NCBI RefSeq assembly: GCF_000005505.3
Contig: NC_016131.3
Span: 25,411,001-25,475,000 of the forward strand
DNA: 64,000 bases
Source: Brachypodium distachyon
Lineage: Eukaryota; Streptophyta; Magnoliopsida; Poales; Poaceae
Reading direction: 5' to 3'
The notes under the pieces: generated by a model
What the model was told of the DNA's origin: nothing
What the model saw: only the letters and a program-made list of their open reading frames with translations
Database searches by the model: none
Position numbers and translations under genes: made by a program
Part shown: one piece after another, positions 1-10,339 of the stretch
How positions within the stretch are numbered: position 1 is the first letter of the stretch
How the letters are laid out: each line of letters starts with the position of its first letter

Positions 1-336
1 GAAAAAAATTCAAAAAATTCTCAAAAAAATCGCATATGTTAGAAAAGTAATGTTTTATATATGTGTAAAATTTCAAGTCCAAATTCAATTTCGTTTGGTA
101 GCAGCAAAAAAGATAAATTCTGCATGAATAGTGGTTTTTCAGTGTTTGACACTATTCATTGTAAATTTCTCTTTTTAATTTCTCCCAAATGCTTTTGATT
201 TTGAACTTGAAATTTTGCAGGTTTGTAGAACATCACAGTCTCAACATATGTTATTTTTTTAGAATTTTTTTGAAACTTCTAAACGTGGTTTTTATGGAGA
301 TTGCACCGAATGAGAGTTTTCACCGGATACTTCGCC
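1..336. mobile_element. Mutator-like MITE, right part (left end outside window)
   Basis: This stretch is closely similar along its length to the complete element at 38438-38835. It ends in the same terminus (GATACTTCGCC). The sequence just after it, aattataat (337-345), would be its 9-bp target duplication, but the left copy lies outside the window. It is AT-rich and non-coding. The superfamily assignment rests on the 9-bp duplication of the other copy. Confidence 0.75.
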
Positions 337-1051
337 AATTATAATTGCAGTCTTTCTTTATTGACGGATCGATCAAGTTCAGAGCAGCGCTCCAAAGTCC
401 AAACAACCAACGCTCTAGTGTAGCTGAAAAAAGAAAAAAAAAGTCAGAGAGAGAGAGAGAAACACATAAAAAAATACAACAAGCTAAACACCAAAATATG
501 ACACCCCAGCACAGCTTGATCCACGTCCCGATGATCCCTATATATCTAACTGTGGTGGCCTGCCGGATCTCCGGCGCCGGTTCCTTCTTAACGGGCTACG
601 GTTTTGGCATCGGTGAGGTCATGCTTGGAGAAGCATGAGCATCCAAGCATATGCTGTAAGATTTACTGAAATGGGAAATTAGTTTGATTCATCGGTTGCA
701 AAAAAAGAAGAAATTCTATTCCAGCTAAAGCTAATACTGCTTTTTTTCGGGATATAGATGTAATACTTGTGACCCAGACACATATCATTAATATTACCTC
801 CATCCTAAAACATGAGAGTATGAGACATGTTTTCTTTCTTTTGACCGGCTTTAATTGACCAAGAATTATTACATTAGTATACAATTTTTTGTGACATAAA
901 ATTGGTATCAATGTATTCGCATATTAAAAAAAATACTTGCTTATATCCGTACGTATAACTTAGATCCCATAAGTCACGAGGCAATGGAGTAATTTTTCAT
1001 CTAAGTCTTAGTTAAAGAAAAAAAAATGAAGGATGCCTTACAAGACGGAAG
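337..1051. other. Intergenic, AT-rich, nothing recognised
   Basis: No codon-biased ORF, RNA gene or element end was found here. There is a short GA run near 450-462. The small ORFs do not resemble known proteins. Confidence 0.5.
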
Positions 1052-1134
1052 GAGTGCTTTTTGTCGTGTGGTAAACTTTGCCAAATTAATTAATCGGACA
1101 TCTGAATCCGAATCCGAGTCGGATTCGGACTCGG
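1052..1134 (+). repeat. Dispersed palindromic module, copy 1
   Basis: The module reads GTGCTTTTTGTCGTGTG, then a TTTGCCA segment, then CGGACATC, then an inverted repeat built from TCCGAATCCGA and TCGGATTCGGA. Five further copies occur at 1671-1740 and in each unit of the 15-30 kb array. No coding potential. The family was not recognised. Confidence 0.65.
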
Positions 1135-1670
1135 AATGTTCAAACTACAAATAAGTTTATATGATATTACTGAATGGAAATGAATTATAATTTGAGACAA
1201 AGCTGGGTACCCAACCCTACTTGAACCCATGCATGATCAACCATCCATTTAATCTCTTTTAGAAGAACACATACGAGGCAAAAAATTAAATAAATGTGCA
1301 TCAAACAAGCCTGTATCCAAAATGATATATGTACGTATATATAATGAGGCAATTAACTATAACCAAACTTTATAGAGAGCAAATAAAGAATGGGTATGCA
1401 GACATTAATTAATGCAGAGATATCTCCATTTTTTGGATTTCATTGATGAGGCGGTAACCCCCACCGACCCCTCCACATACTAGATTACTACAGCACCGAT
1501 CAACGTGTCACGACGAGTCATACCTGCAAGACACTCAAAAAGAGATGTTGAATGGTAATCGGAGTCGGACTCCTAGTACACCATGTTCTTTCTCTCAAGT
1601 TATATTTGTCATGTCACTCGTTTCACTGGATCTAAAACCCCAAATCTTCATATTGATTCGGGTACGTGTG

Positions 1671-1740
1671 TCCAAGAGTGCTTTTCGTCGTGTGGAAAAC
1701 TTTGCCAAATCGGACATCCAAATCTGACTCGGATTCGGAT
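1671..1740 (+). repeat. Dispersed palindromic module, copy 2
   Basis: Same order of blocks as at 1052-1134: GAGTGCTTTTCGTCGTGTG, TTTGCCAAATCGGACATCC, then ACTCGGATTCGGAT. The inverted repeat is slightly decayed. It lies about 540 bp from copy 1. Confidence 0.6.
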
Positions 1741-2624
1741 ATATATAGTCGTTCCACTTGGAGTATTGATGGATGTTTTGTTTTGGTAGGCAGCACCATA
1801 TATACGAATACTTGGTATAGTGAAAAGTATTTAATGGAGTAACTTTTGGTCTAGAAGAAAACAAAAACATCTGCTTAGCCGGACGGAACAACATTTAACT
1901 AGACTTCGCTTGATCGTATATAGAGAACTTGATCGATGTATCCCTTTTGTGTACATGATATATAACAAGGAGAGAAGGTCATAGAGATATATGTAGTGAC
2001 GTCGATACGTTCTGAAACGGGCGTAGCATGCACGTGTTCTACACTTCAAGACCAAAAAAATAGGCTCGAATTAACAAATTCCTGGTTTCTACACAAAACG
2101 GTGGACTCGGTGGCTTAATGAGGAGTGAGATATCGGCAATTCGCCATGTACATGTTGTTGGGAGAGAGATCAGACCGATAGGCACTCTAGTTGAGATCTG
2201 CTGGCTAACACTTTTGGGGGAAAAAAAATCCATAGATCATCGATCGAGCTAAAAAACCTACGAACTTTTTTTTTCTTGGGGAAGAACTGCAAACAGATGT
2301 AACAAAATGAAATTAGCTCAAGCTAGCAACCAAGAAATCGATCCATGAAATAAAGAAGAGAATCCTTCAGTGGATCGAGTACTCCATGGAATTCACGCAT
2401 ACATACTCCGATCATCTTAATTATTTATGCAGTCTTTATTTATTTCAGTACCCGTCGATCGAGTTGAGCCAATTACGCCCAAATTAAGCTGCTAAAGATC
2501 ACCAAAGACACACACAAACACATCCAAATTAAGATCAAACTACCACAAACACACCACCGAACATCTAGCATTACACGCACAAAGCACAGCTCTATCGACG
2601 TTAATTAGAACGAACCCTATATAG
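1741..2624. other. Intergenic / 3' flank of the EAR-motif gene
   Basis: AT-rich sequence without a convincing ORF. The part next to 2624 should hold the 3' UTR of the minus-strand gene. Nothing else was recognised. Confidence 0.5.
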
Positions 2625-3236
2625 TTAGTTGGCAGCCGGAGCCGGATCATCGTTCTCCTCCTCCTCCTCCTCCTTATCTGCCGCCGCAGCAGCCACTGCC
2701 TCCGGCGCCGGTTCATTCAGATCAAACTCAAAGCCCACTGCCTCCGGCGCCGGTAAGTTCAGATCAAAGCCCAGCTCCACGAAAGGCCTCTGCACCGGAT
2801 CAGCAGCAGCGGGAAGAGGAGGAGGTGCTTCTTCTCCAACGAGCTCCTCCTGCTGCATCATAGAGAACGACGATGAGCCACCGGGAACGCCATTGTTGCA
2901 GCGCTCCCACTCGTAGTTGTTGTAGTCCTTCCCGTCGGCGCCGAGCTTGCCGAGGAGGCAAACCGCCATCGGGTCCATGCCGCGGCCGTGGTCCAGCCTG
3001 CGCCCACGGAGGCCACTGACAGCAGGGACGACGAACTCCAGCGCCCACGGCGCTGCTTCTTCTTCTTCTTCTTCTCCGGCTCCGGCGCCCATGGCGGCGG
3101 CGGCAGCGAGCTCGTGCGTGGACGGAAGGTAGTCGGGCCAGTCGATGGGCTCGTCGCCTCCTGCGCTGGAGGAGGCGGAGGAGAGGTAGCCCTGGTAGAC
3201 GTGGCCGGTCGACGACGAGGACGAGGACGAAGACAT
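2625..3236 (-). CDS. Small acidic protein with two DLNxPAPEAV (EAR-like) repeats
   Basis: An uninterrupted 203-residue ORF begins at an ATG and has the high third-position GC of grass genes. It opens with a serine run, followed by a conserved-looking WPDYLPSTHELA segment, an acidic run and a YNNYEWERCNN segment. Near the C-terminus are two related copies of FDLN(L/E)PAPEAV at about residues 157-182, then an acidic tail. DLNxxP is the classic EAR repression motif that recruits TOPLESS-type corepressors, so a transcriptional repressor or adaptor role is inferred. No DNA-binding domain is visible. A TATA box lies about 92-100 bp upstream. The gene was not recognised; the intact ORF and promoter support a real single-exon gene. 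Confidence 0.65.
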   Translation of the reverse strand: MSSSSSSSSTGHVYQGYLSSASSSAGGDEPIDWPDYLPSTHELAAAAAMGAGAGEEEEEEAAPWALEFVVPAVSGLRGRRLDHGRGMDPMAVCLLGKLGADGKDYNNYEWERCNNGVPGGSSSFSMMQQEELVGEEAPPPLPAAADPVQRPFVELGFDLNLPAPEAVGFEFDLNEPAPEAVAAAAADKEEEEEENDDPAPAAN

Positions 3237-3300
3237 GGTGGTGATGACTAGCTGCTGCCGTTTTTGTTTGTGCTAAGGCAAAGGCAGTGGACACTGACAC

Positions 3301-3337
3301 ACCTGCAGTCTCTGCAGGTATGTATATGTATATATAC
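3301..3337 (-). promoter_or_regulatory. TATA box and perfect 8-bp palindrome upstream of the EAR-motif gene
   Basis: On the minus strand a TATATATAC-type TATA box corresponds to 3328-3336, about 92-100 bp before the ATG at 3236. Between it and the ATG, 3301-3319 forms a perfect inverted repeat ACCTGCAG-TCT-CTGCAGGT. This falls at about the expected start of transcription. Confidence 0.5.
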
Positions 3338-3419
3338 TCACACTCTCTACTTCTCTAGTGTGGTATGGTACTCGGTTTGGTAGGTGGGGCTGGGCTCATA
3401 AACAAAAGGCAATATTAAT

Positions 3420-5388
3420 AACTCATAAGCAAATTAATGTATGCACATCGGATATGCATATCCTTGATTGATTGCCTCACTAAGTCACTACTACTCACTA
3501 GTAGTCACTATATACTACCTATAGAAATGAGAAAACACAAATCTTTGGAACTGCCCATGCTAATTATGATTTATTTCCAACAGAGAAGAGGTGAGTTTTC
3601 TCTTGTAAACGGAGAGTAATTAAATTATTCATGCATGTGTGCTTCAATCAACAATTGAGATACGAGTTACTAGGAGTTTTTTTTGTGATAGGTGTGCGGG
3701 AGGAAGATAAACAAGTAGCTCAAGAAGTAATGTGGCCTTTTATTTTTGAAAAATTTAGATTTGAGATTTGGGCTTAATTTGTATATATTTTTGGATCGAG
3801 GGAGTAGTCACTTTTATTAGCTTCACACTCACACTGCATGAGAGAGTAATAGAAAAGATGATCATGGCTAGTTTACATGTTTCAAGTAGAGTTGGATATC
3901 GAGCTTTGTCTAAAATTAATTCAGTTTGATTTGATATCAACTTATTTATAGTTTCATTGTTAAGAAAACGAGTTGAGAAAAAGTAAGACGGCTAATGGGT
4001 TTGATTTGGAACTAGTTTCGGTATCGAGCTAACAAAGTCGAGCAAAAGTAAGACGGCGATGAATATATAGTACCCAAATCGACCCATTTTGAGACAAGCA
4101 TACCAAGTAGGCCTATTAACTGACGAGCACCCTTTTCACCCGACTTTCAAGTGACCTAAGCATCTAGTTGGCACTCGTATCGCAAGAGCTTCCATCAGCT
4201 GTGTATTTTTTGAAACAAAGAAAAATATTATCGCTATGGGCACGAGATCCTACTTAGCTTGCCACGTAGAGGTTTGAACCCGTGTCGGCAGTTTGGGCAC
4301 TCCCGCCTTCTCGATAACTAACCGACAAGGGGTTCCTTTAATATATTGAAGTTGTATATACATGCCTAATAAGCCCTAGCTTCATCTTCTAAAAAAACAG
4401 GTGGTGTCAACACATACATGGAAACTCCATTCCTTATTCCTTTTCTTTTTTGTTTCGCGCTGGAGTGTTTTGTTCCCCTTGTGGCTGTGTTCATTTTGTT
4501 ATGTAGAGCCAATTATGCATTACATTGTATAATTTGAGTGATGTGAAAATCGATGGGAATCAATAAAATGAACATTAAGAACATAAGTTCATGGCCAAAT
4601 ATATACACAAGCCTTGTTGTTGCAATAAGGAATTACAACTGAAAATAACTTGAGCGACTAACAAATTTTTAGAGTACGCATCAATACTAAAAATAGGTTT
4701 TTCCTCGCCAAAAGAGAGAGGTTTTCAGTCAATCTCCACACACAAGAAAGATCAAGTTTGTACTTGCAGCAATACAGAAATTTTTACTTAAAGATACACT
4801 GGAGTATGATTTAGTAGTCTTGATTAGGAGCACCTTCATTTATACGATCATGTACAAAACGAATTGGGCACGTGTTAGCTCTGTGAGGTCGGATATAGAT
4901 CTTTAACATTTAATATGGAGCAAAATAAATACTAAGGATAGGACAATCTTGCTAGGTAGCGTGTATTTGCAGCACTTCAGTTACATTGCAGGGTTCGGGT
5001 GTGCAAGACGAAAAAACTCAAGCCACTTGATCTTGCCGTGTGTTTGCTCACCGGGCGTGCGTGGCACATTTCTTGCCTTGCCATGTGTTTTAGTCATCGG
5101 TTGTCGAAATAATTTGACAAGTTTTGGCTTAAGTTGGGCTGCAAAGCCTGGCCTGCGAGTCAACTGGCCTGCTTTTGTCAATAGGGTTAACATATAGGGT
5201 GGACATTGGTGTGGGCCTCGAACTGATATATGGCTAGCCCAAGCCCAAGACCCACCCAATCTTTCCTCCGATTCTCGTAGTTGTCATGGGTTTCGTTGGG
5301 CCTAGAATCTGATATGTAGCTGGGCTTTTATCTTTTCTAGAGATTAAATCTAAACGGGCCGAGCTAGGCTTCTACGTACGTCCACGAT
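3420..5388. other. Intergenic, nothing firmly recognised
   Basis: AT-rich with only short ORFs. A tRNA B-box-like string near 4272 is not part of a tRNA. The last 250 bp contain GGGCCT, GGGCTT and AGCCCA strings typical of plant promoters, fitting a former promoter for the DUF1618 relic. Confidence 0.45.
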
Positions 5389-6800
5389 GTGGCGATCTCG
5401 TCTGCCGCCGCTTCTCCCCCATCTCCGGCGCCGCCCTGCATCCTTACGCGGCGGCGGCGGCATCTGTACCTGGCGCTAGCTGACTGGGAAAAGGAATTCT
5501 CCATCACAATCTCAGCCTGGACGACCTCCTTTTACCTGGCGCAGGCGCCGGAGACGACGAGCAGCGCCGGCTCCCAGATCCGATCCTCCGGCTGGGCTTC
5601 CGCACGGTGGGCCCGAGCCCGAATTTCCACGCCCTGGGCAGCAACATCGTCGTCACCACCGCCGGCAGCGAGCGGCTGCGGCGAAGGCGAAGGCCTGACC
5701 TTGGTCTACGACACGGAGACGGCGGAGCTGTGCGTCGAGCGCTCCCTCCCGCGCGAGCTGGGCATCCACTTCGACGCCGTGGCCGCCGTCGACGACAAGC
5801 TCTGCACGCTCAGCACTCGACGATTGGGGGAAAACGGCGGCGGCGGCGGATTCCTCTACCTCGGCCAGAGCGAGCCGGTCGATGATGGCCGTATGTTCCC
5901 CGGCGCCGCGGAATGGGGTGGGGACGACGAGTTCGTGCCGTACTGTCTGCGGCCGCAGCGGCGGTGGACCTGGGAAGCGACCACTCCCACGGCGCCGCCC
6001 TCCGGCGAGCCCCGCGGCTGCGTCTCGGCCCGCGCGCTGCACCCCAACGGCCGCACCATATTCGTCTCCGTGAGGACGCTCGAGTACTGGAAGGAGCTGG
6101 CCACCTTCTCCCTGGACCCGGAGGACTACTGCACGGCGGCCGGCGCCGGGTCGACGACGACGAGATCCTCGTGGGCACGCCGCGGCAACTGGTGCCTGAC
6201 GTTCAACGGCGAGGCGAGCAGAGCTACGACGGCAATCTTGGCACGTGGGTCGGGACGCGCACCATGGACGACGAATTCGGCTGCGGCCACGACCACTCTG
6301 CTCTTGCGACGTCGCCCAGCCGATGAACCCAGGGACGGTGGCTCACGTTCCTGGAGCCGGAGCTGAAGCCGATGCGGCACGCGCTTGTCCGTATTGAACA
6401 GGCCTAAACGTGGATCGAAAATGCGTTGCAATTTAATTAAGGCAACCAAGTCTCAAACTCAGGATCTCTTGGTTTTGATACCATTAAGAGCTTCTAGCGC
6501 TAGCCAACGCAACCAAAAAACCGATCTAATGGAAGGAGATAGGCAATCCACTTATACTTCAACACGCATCGATGTCACCGGTGGCGGCGTCGGCGTGTGC
6601 TACTGTCTCGTGGAGACGGCGGTGCGGCAGGGGTTCGGCTACGGCAGCTGCCTAGGCGACGGCGACAGGTATCTGCTGCTGCTGACCTTGTTTCACGCCA
6701 GGTACGGTAAAATGGCGAACTCTGCACAGCGCCGGCGCCTGCATCCTACCTCATCTCTCACTACGTCGCCAATTTCGATGTGCGTGCCTTCTGGATATGA
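5389..6800 (+). pseudogene. DUF1618-type protein, broken by frameshifts and an insertion
   Basis: Pieces of the grass-expanded DUF1618 family occur in collinear order but in different frames. RRRHLYLALADWEKE is near 5440. NFHALGSNIVV is near 5625 in another frame. TLVYDTETAELC is near 5700. GRTIFVSV with a following FSLDPE is at about 6050-6120. SYDGNLGTWVGT and LCSCDVA follow in shifted frames at 6215-6310. After unrelated sequence at about 6395-6560 the family C-terminus resumes (VCYCLVETAV near 6600), shifts once more near 6710, and ends with a FDVRAFWI-type terminus and TGA at 6798-6800. At least three frame changes plus the insertion make it non-functional. Identification is from remembered family motifs. 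Confidence 0.7.
6395..6560. repeat. Degenerate repeat inserted in the DUF1618 relic
   Basis: This segment interrupts the collinear DUF1618 match. It contains TCTTGGTTTTGATACCA, which resembles the complement of an initiator-tRNA(Met) primer-binding site, and a GGCAATCCACTTATACTTCAACAC tail. A related tail recurs at about 6860-6895. It may be a retroelement remnant. Exact ends and target duplication were not established. Confidence 0.35.
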
Positions 6801-7311
6801 TCTCATCGAAGAGTTTCACGCAACGAACCAATTCACCCAAAATCGCAAGTTGATGATTAAAGAAGGTCAATCCATTTGTATTTCAACGCTTCCCACATAC
6901 ATGTGCATGCAATCCATAGCTGTGTGGAAGAAGCGAAGCTACACACAAGTCTTGGCTAAAAAATAGTCGGATGAACCCAAGATTTGAGGTGGGTATTAGA
7001 AATATTTTGGTGTCCTTTTTCTACCCTTTCGAACTTTTGGGTAAGCGGGTTAGAAGCATGCAATTCAATAGCTAGATTACATCGATATGGAATTACCACG
7101 TGAAGAGCGTTCCAAACGAAGACTTAAACTTTCAAGTCACCTTCGGATTCCACAATTTTTTAACACCGGAGAGGGGCCAACTAGGCCAGGAACCTCTTAT
7201 TGTGTGTGGAAGTGTAAGCTCACACGTCCACGCATAACAACACAGGTGTTTTTATTGAACCGCGGGTGTGTGCATGAGCACGATTATATTACATAACTGA
7301 CTGAATAAAAG
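6801..7311. other. Intergenic between the DUF1618 relic and chitinase II
   Basis: It contains the second copy of the 'caatccattt..ttcaac' tail (about 6860-6895) and the presumed 3' UTR of the minus-strand chitinase. No other feature was recognised. Confidence 0.4.
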
Positions 7312-8109
7312 TTAAGCAAACGGTCTCTGGTTGTAGCAGTCGAGGCTGTCGCCGTAGGAGACGCCGAGGATGTCGCAGTAGCGCTTGTAGAACCCAATCC
7401 GGTCGGCAACACGGATGTCCTGTCCGTGGCCGCACTCGACCCCGCCGTTGACGATGTTGGTGATCACGCCGAACCCGGGCACCCTCCCGGCGGTCCGGTC
7501 CGCCGCCGATGGCTTCCACTGACCTGTAGCCACCGCATGTGCCGAAGGCTTGGGCGCCTGGGCCGTCATCCAAAACCACAACGCCGTCTTAAACGATACC
7601 GTTGGGTCCGTGGCAACCAGGTCCGGGTTGCGCAGAAGGTCCACCCCGATGGCCTTGCCCGCGGGACCGTAATTATAGTTGTGAGAGAGATGGATGGGCC
7701 CTCGGCCATAGTACCTCTTCCCGGGCACGCAGGGCCACTGCGCGCTCGGGGTGCAAAAGTCAGAGGTGACCCCACGCTCCTGCTTGAAGCAGTAACCCCA
7801 TGCGTAGGCCCCGTCCGGTGCCGTGGCCCACCCACCCGTGGTCTCATGGGAGGTCTGGGCGAGGAAGGCCGCCACCTCACGCTTCCGCACGTCGGCGTTA
7901 CCCGTGGTGCCGAATCCCCTGAAGGAGTTTGCGGCGGCGATGAAGGCGTCGTAGGTGTAGAACCCCTTGGCCTGGCACGCGCCTTCGTTGCGGTGCAGCA
8001 GCATGCGGTCGAAGAGCGAGCGCGAGACGATGGAGGACACGCTCTCCTCGCCGTGCGCCGTGGCGGCCATGGCCGCGGCCAGGATGGCTACCACCACGAG
8101 TGCTCTCAT
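7312..8109 (-). CDS. Class II-type GH19 endochitinase, no chitin-binding domain
   Basis: The 265-residue single-exon product should hydrolyse chitin in the apoplast as a defence (PR-3) protein. Residues 1-21 form a signal peptide. The rest is a complete GH19 domain with SHETTGG (catalytic E89) and FKQERG (catalytic E111); these match Glu67 and Glu89 of barley chitinase with an offset of 22. The cleft motif reads [12 protein letters not shown]: His140 replaces the near-invariant Gln (barley Gln118), which the class I neighbour keeps. It ends in NQRPFA without a vacuolar extension. A TATA-like TAATATAAAG lies about 61-71 bp upstream of the ATG. High similarity to 9309-10271 indicates tandem duplication with loss of the hevein domain. 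Whether the Gln-to-His change lowers activity is unknown. Confidence 0.93.
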   Translation of the reverse strand: MRALVVVAILAAAMAATAHGEESVSSIVSRSLFDRMLLHRNEGACQAKGFYTYDAFIAAANSFRGFGTTGNADVRKREVAAFLAQTSHETTGGWATAPDGAYAWGYCFKQERGVTSDFCTPSAQWPCVPGKRYYGRGPIHLSHNYNYGPAGKAIGVDLLRNPDLVATDPTVSFKTALWFWMTAQAPKPSAHAVATGQWKPSAADRTAGRVPGFGVITNIVNGGVECGHGQDIRVADRIGFYKRYCDILGVSYGDSLDCYNQRPFA

Positions 8110-8169
8110 CGTATCTGCCGTGTGTGCCTGACGTGTGTTTGTGTGGAAGAAAGCCGCACGTACGTCCGT

Positions 8170-8180
8170 CTTTATATTAG
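8170..8180 (-). promoter_or_regulatory. TATA box of the class II chitinase gene
   Basis: The minus strand reads TAATATAAAG about 61-71 nt before the ATG at 8109, a normal spacing for a plant gene with a short leader. Confidence 0.5.
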
Positions 8181-8596
8181 CCAGCTAAGCGGTTGGCACG
8201 ATATATAGAGCGGTCGAATCTATATATCTATCTATCTGCAAATGTCACTAGCTAGCTTTGTTGCACGATGTAGCGGCACGTACGATCAGACATGGCGGCC
8301 AGGCAAGGCAACCACGTTGAAGTCGTGCCAGCTGGTCGTAGACCGTCTAGCCCAATATTGAGAGAATTCAATACTACCCTAAATAAAGAAAATCAGAGAT
8401 TTCTTGACAATGGATTAGTGCTTGCAATGTTTGTCCATCTACTCCAATCTAAGGATACCATTGGTAATTTTTTGAAAATATATTGGGTTCCTATTTTAAA
8501 TAGAGTGTAAGTAATAAGGAGTAGGGAGAGATGATATATGGAGGCTCTAAATTTTTTGAGACATACCGTGAAGAGTGAAATATATGGAGGCTCACA

Positions 8597-8665
8597 TGGC
8601 CGCCATCTAGAACCACAACACAATCTTGAACGAGACAATTGGAACCAAGTTAGTCGTCGCCACGT
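8597..8665 (-). pseudogene. Short relic of a third GH19 chitinase
   Basis: Read on the minus strand, these roughly 69 bases translate to VATTNLVPIVSFKIVLWF, a stop, then MAA. This corresponds to the [20 protein letters not shown] block of both intact chitinases. The nucleotide match to 7566-7620 and 9562-9615 is clear but diverged. No further chitinase sequence was seen on either side, so it is a scrap of a lost gene copy. Confidence 0.65.
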
Positions 8666-9308
8666 AAGATTCATGGACCGAGTCTCTAGATTAAACTTAC
8701 TATATATTCCGACAAATCACTTTAATGAAGATCGCGAAGAGAACACCAAAAAGGAAAGGAAAGAGATAGGGTTTAGATGGGGCCTAAGAGGCACTCCCCT
8801 GTCTTAGATCCAAGGGTTTTGAGCCGTTCACGTGTGCATCCTTCCATGCGAGTGGTGCTGCCTTAGATCTAAAGGCAACTAGATCTATACAGGTACGTAA
8901 TAATAGAATTATTGGGAAGTTTAGATCATGACCAAACTCTATCCTACCAAAATTTTGGTCATCGACCAAAGTTTGGTTTTTATTTGGATAAAAACTTTTT
9001 TTTCGGCAAGCAAATGCCTCACTAGCAACTCTGGTTCATTTTTCCTTTCAAAGTTGGCGAACTTATGGGCTTTCAAAGTCATGCTATTTTGCAAGTTAAA
9101 ACCTAGAAATATATAGCAAGCACCTTTTAACTTTTTAACCGTTTCAAAAAGAACGAAAGATCCTCACTATTTTTTTCCAATCAACGAGCTCGGGAGTTTT
9201 ATTGTTTTCTGTAAGAAAACATTCAGAGTTACAACGCATGCATAGTAGCAGTGTGTGTTTTATTGTATGACCGTACACACATGCACCATTATATAACTAA
9301 CTAACTAA
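8666..9308. other. Intergenic between chitinase relic and class I chitinase
   Basis: AT-rich; no additional gene seen. The segment next to 9308 should hold the 3' UTR of the class I chitinase. Confidence 0.4.
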
Positions 9309-10271
9309 TTAACCAAAGGGTCTCTGGTTGTTGCAGTCGAGGTTATCTCCATATCCGACACCGAGGAGATCGCAGTAGCGCTTGTAAAACCCAATTCGGT
9401 CGGCGACACGGCTATCTTGCCCGTGCCCGCACTCGATCCCACCATTGACGATGTTGGTGATGACACCAAACCCAGGTACCCTTCTCGCCGCTCTATCCGC
9501 CCTTGAGGGCCTCCACTGCCCTGTGGCCACGGCATGTGCCGACGGCTTGGGTGACTGGGCCGTCATCCAGAACCACATGGCCGTCTTGAACGACACCGTC
9601 GGGTCGGTCGCCACTAGATCCGGGTTACGCAGCAAATCCACCCCGATGGCCCGTCCCGCGGGACCATAGTTGTAGTTATGGGAGAGCTGGATGGGACCCC
9701 GGCCGTAGTACCGCTTCCCGGGGGCGCATGGCCACTGCGCGCTCGGGGTGCAATAGTCAGAGGTGGCCCCACGCTCCTGCTTAAAGCAGTAGCCCCAGGA
9801 GTAGGGCCCGTCCGGCGCCGTGGCCCATCCGCCGGTAGTCTCGTGGGAGGTCTGGGCTAGGAACGCCGCAACCTCCCGCTTCCTAACATCGGTGGCACCC
9901 GTGGTGCCGAATCCCGGGAAAGAGTTTGCGGCGGCCAGAAAGGCGTCGTAGGTGTAGAACCCCTTGGCCTGGCACGCGCCGTCGTTGCGGTGCAGCAGCA
10001 TGCGCTCGAAGAGCGAACGTGAGACGACAGAGGCCACACCGCCACCGCCGGAAGGGGTCGGCGGGGTTCCGCCACCGCCGCAGCCGGAGCACTGGCTCTG
10101 GCAGCCCGTGAGGCAGTAGTCCGGGGTGGAACCGCACCAGCCGAAGCGGCTGCAGCAAAGGCAATTGGGGCAGGTGGCCCCACCTGCCTGCGACCCACAC
10201 TGCTCGCCGCGCACCGACATGGCCATGGCCATGGCGGCCAGCATGGCCAGTACCACAGCGAGTTCTCTCAT
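9309..10271 (-). CDS. Class I GH19 endochitinase with hevein (CBM18) domain
   Basis: The 320-residue single-exon product is a secreted chitin-binding, chitin-hydrolysing defence enzyme. The ATG at 10271 was chosen because it opens a proper signal peptide (about residues 1-22) and lies 55-65 nt below a TATA box; an in-frame extension to 10322 would reach the TATA box. A hevein domain (about 23-64, [17 protein letters not shown]) is rich in cysteines, including the extra CPNCLCC cysteine seen in rice chitinases. [15 protein letters not shown] hinge follows. The GH19 domain has SHETTGG (E144), FKQERG (E166) and an intact [12 protein letters not shown]. No C-terminal vacuolar peptide is present (ends NQRPFG), so extracellular location is likely. 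It is tandem with the class II gene. Confidence 0.95.
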   Translation of the reverse strand: MRELAVVLAMLAAMAMAMSVRGEQCGSQAGGATCPNCLCCSRFGWCGSTPDYCLTGCQSQCSGCGGGGTPPTPSGGGGVASVVSRSLFERMLLHRNDGACQAKGFYTYDAFLAAANSFPGFGTTGATDVRKREVAAFLAQTSHETTGGWATAPDGPYSWGYCFKQERGATSDYCTPSAQWPCAPGKRYYGRGPIQLSHNYNYGPAGRAIGVDLLRNPDLVATDPTVSFKTAMWFWMTAQSPKPSAHAVATGQWRPSRADRAARRVPGFGVITNIVNGGIECGHGQDSRVADRIGFYKRYCDLLGVGYGDNLDCNNQRPFG

Positions 10272-10325
10272 GGCAGCGAAGGGGAAGTGTACCATTGTGG
10301 GGAAGAAACGATGGGATTGCACGCC

Positions 10326-10336
10326 TTTATATATAC
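10326..10336 (-). promoter_or_regulatory. TATA box of the class I chitinase gene
   Basis: The minus strand reads GTATATATAAAGG about 55-65 nt upstream of the ATG at 10271. This decides the start codon, because the longer in-frame ORF would begin inside or above the box. Confidence 0.6.
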
Positions 10337-10339
10337 ACG

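Noticed and set aside
4255..4320. tRNA B-box-like GGTTTGAACCC
   Set aside because: No A box, acceptor stem or cloverleaf could be built around it; at most a decayed SINE.
7426..8208. 260-codon plus-strand ORF over the class II chitinase
   Set aside because: Antisense shadow of the chitinase; composition and overlap explain it.
10272..10322. Longer start for the class I chitinase (17 extra residues)
   Set aside because: Would begin at a non-ATG codon just below the TATA box and destroy the signal peptide; the ATG at 10271 is better.
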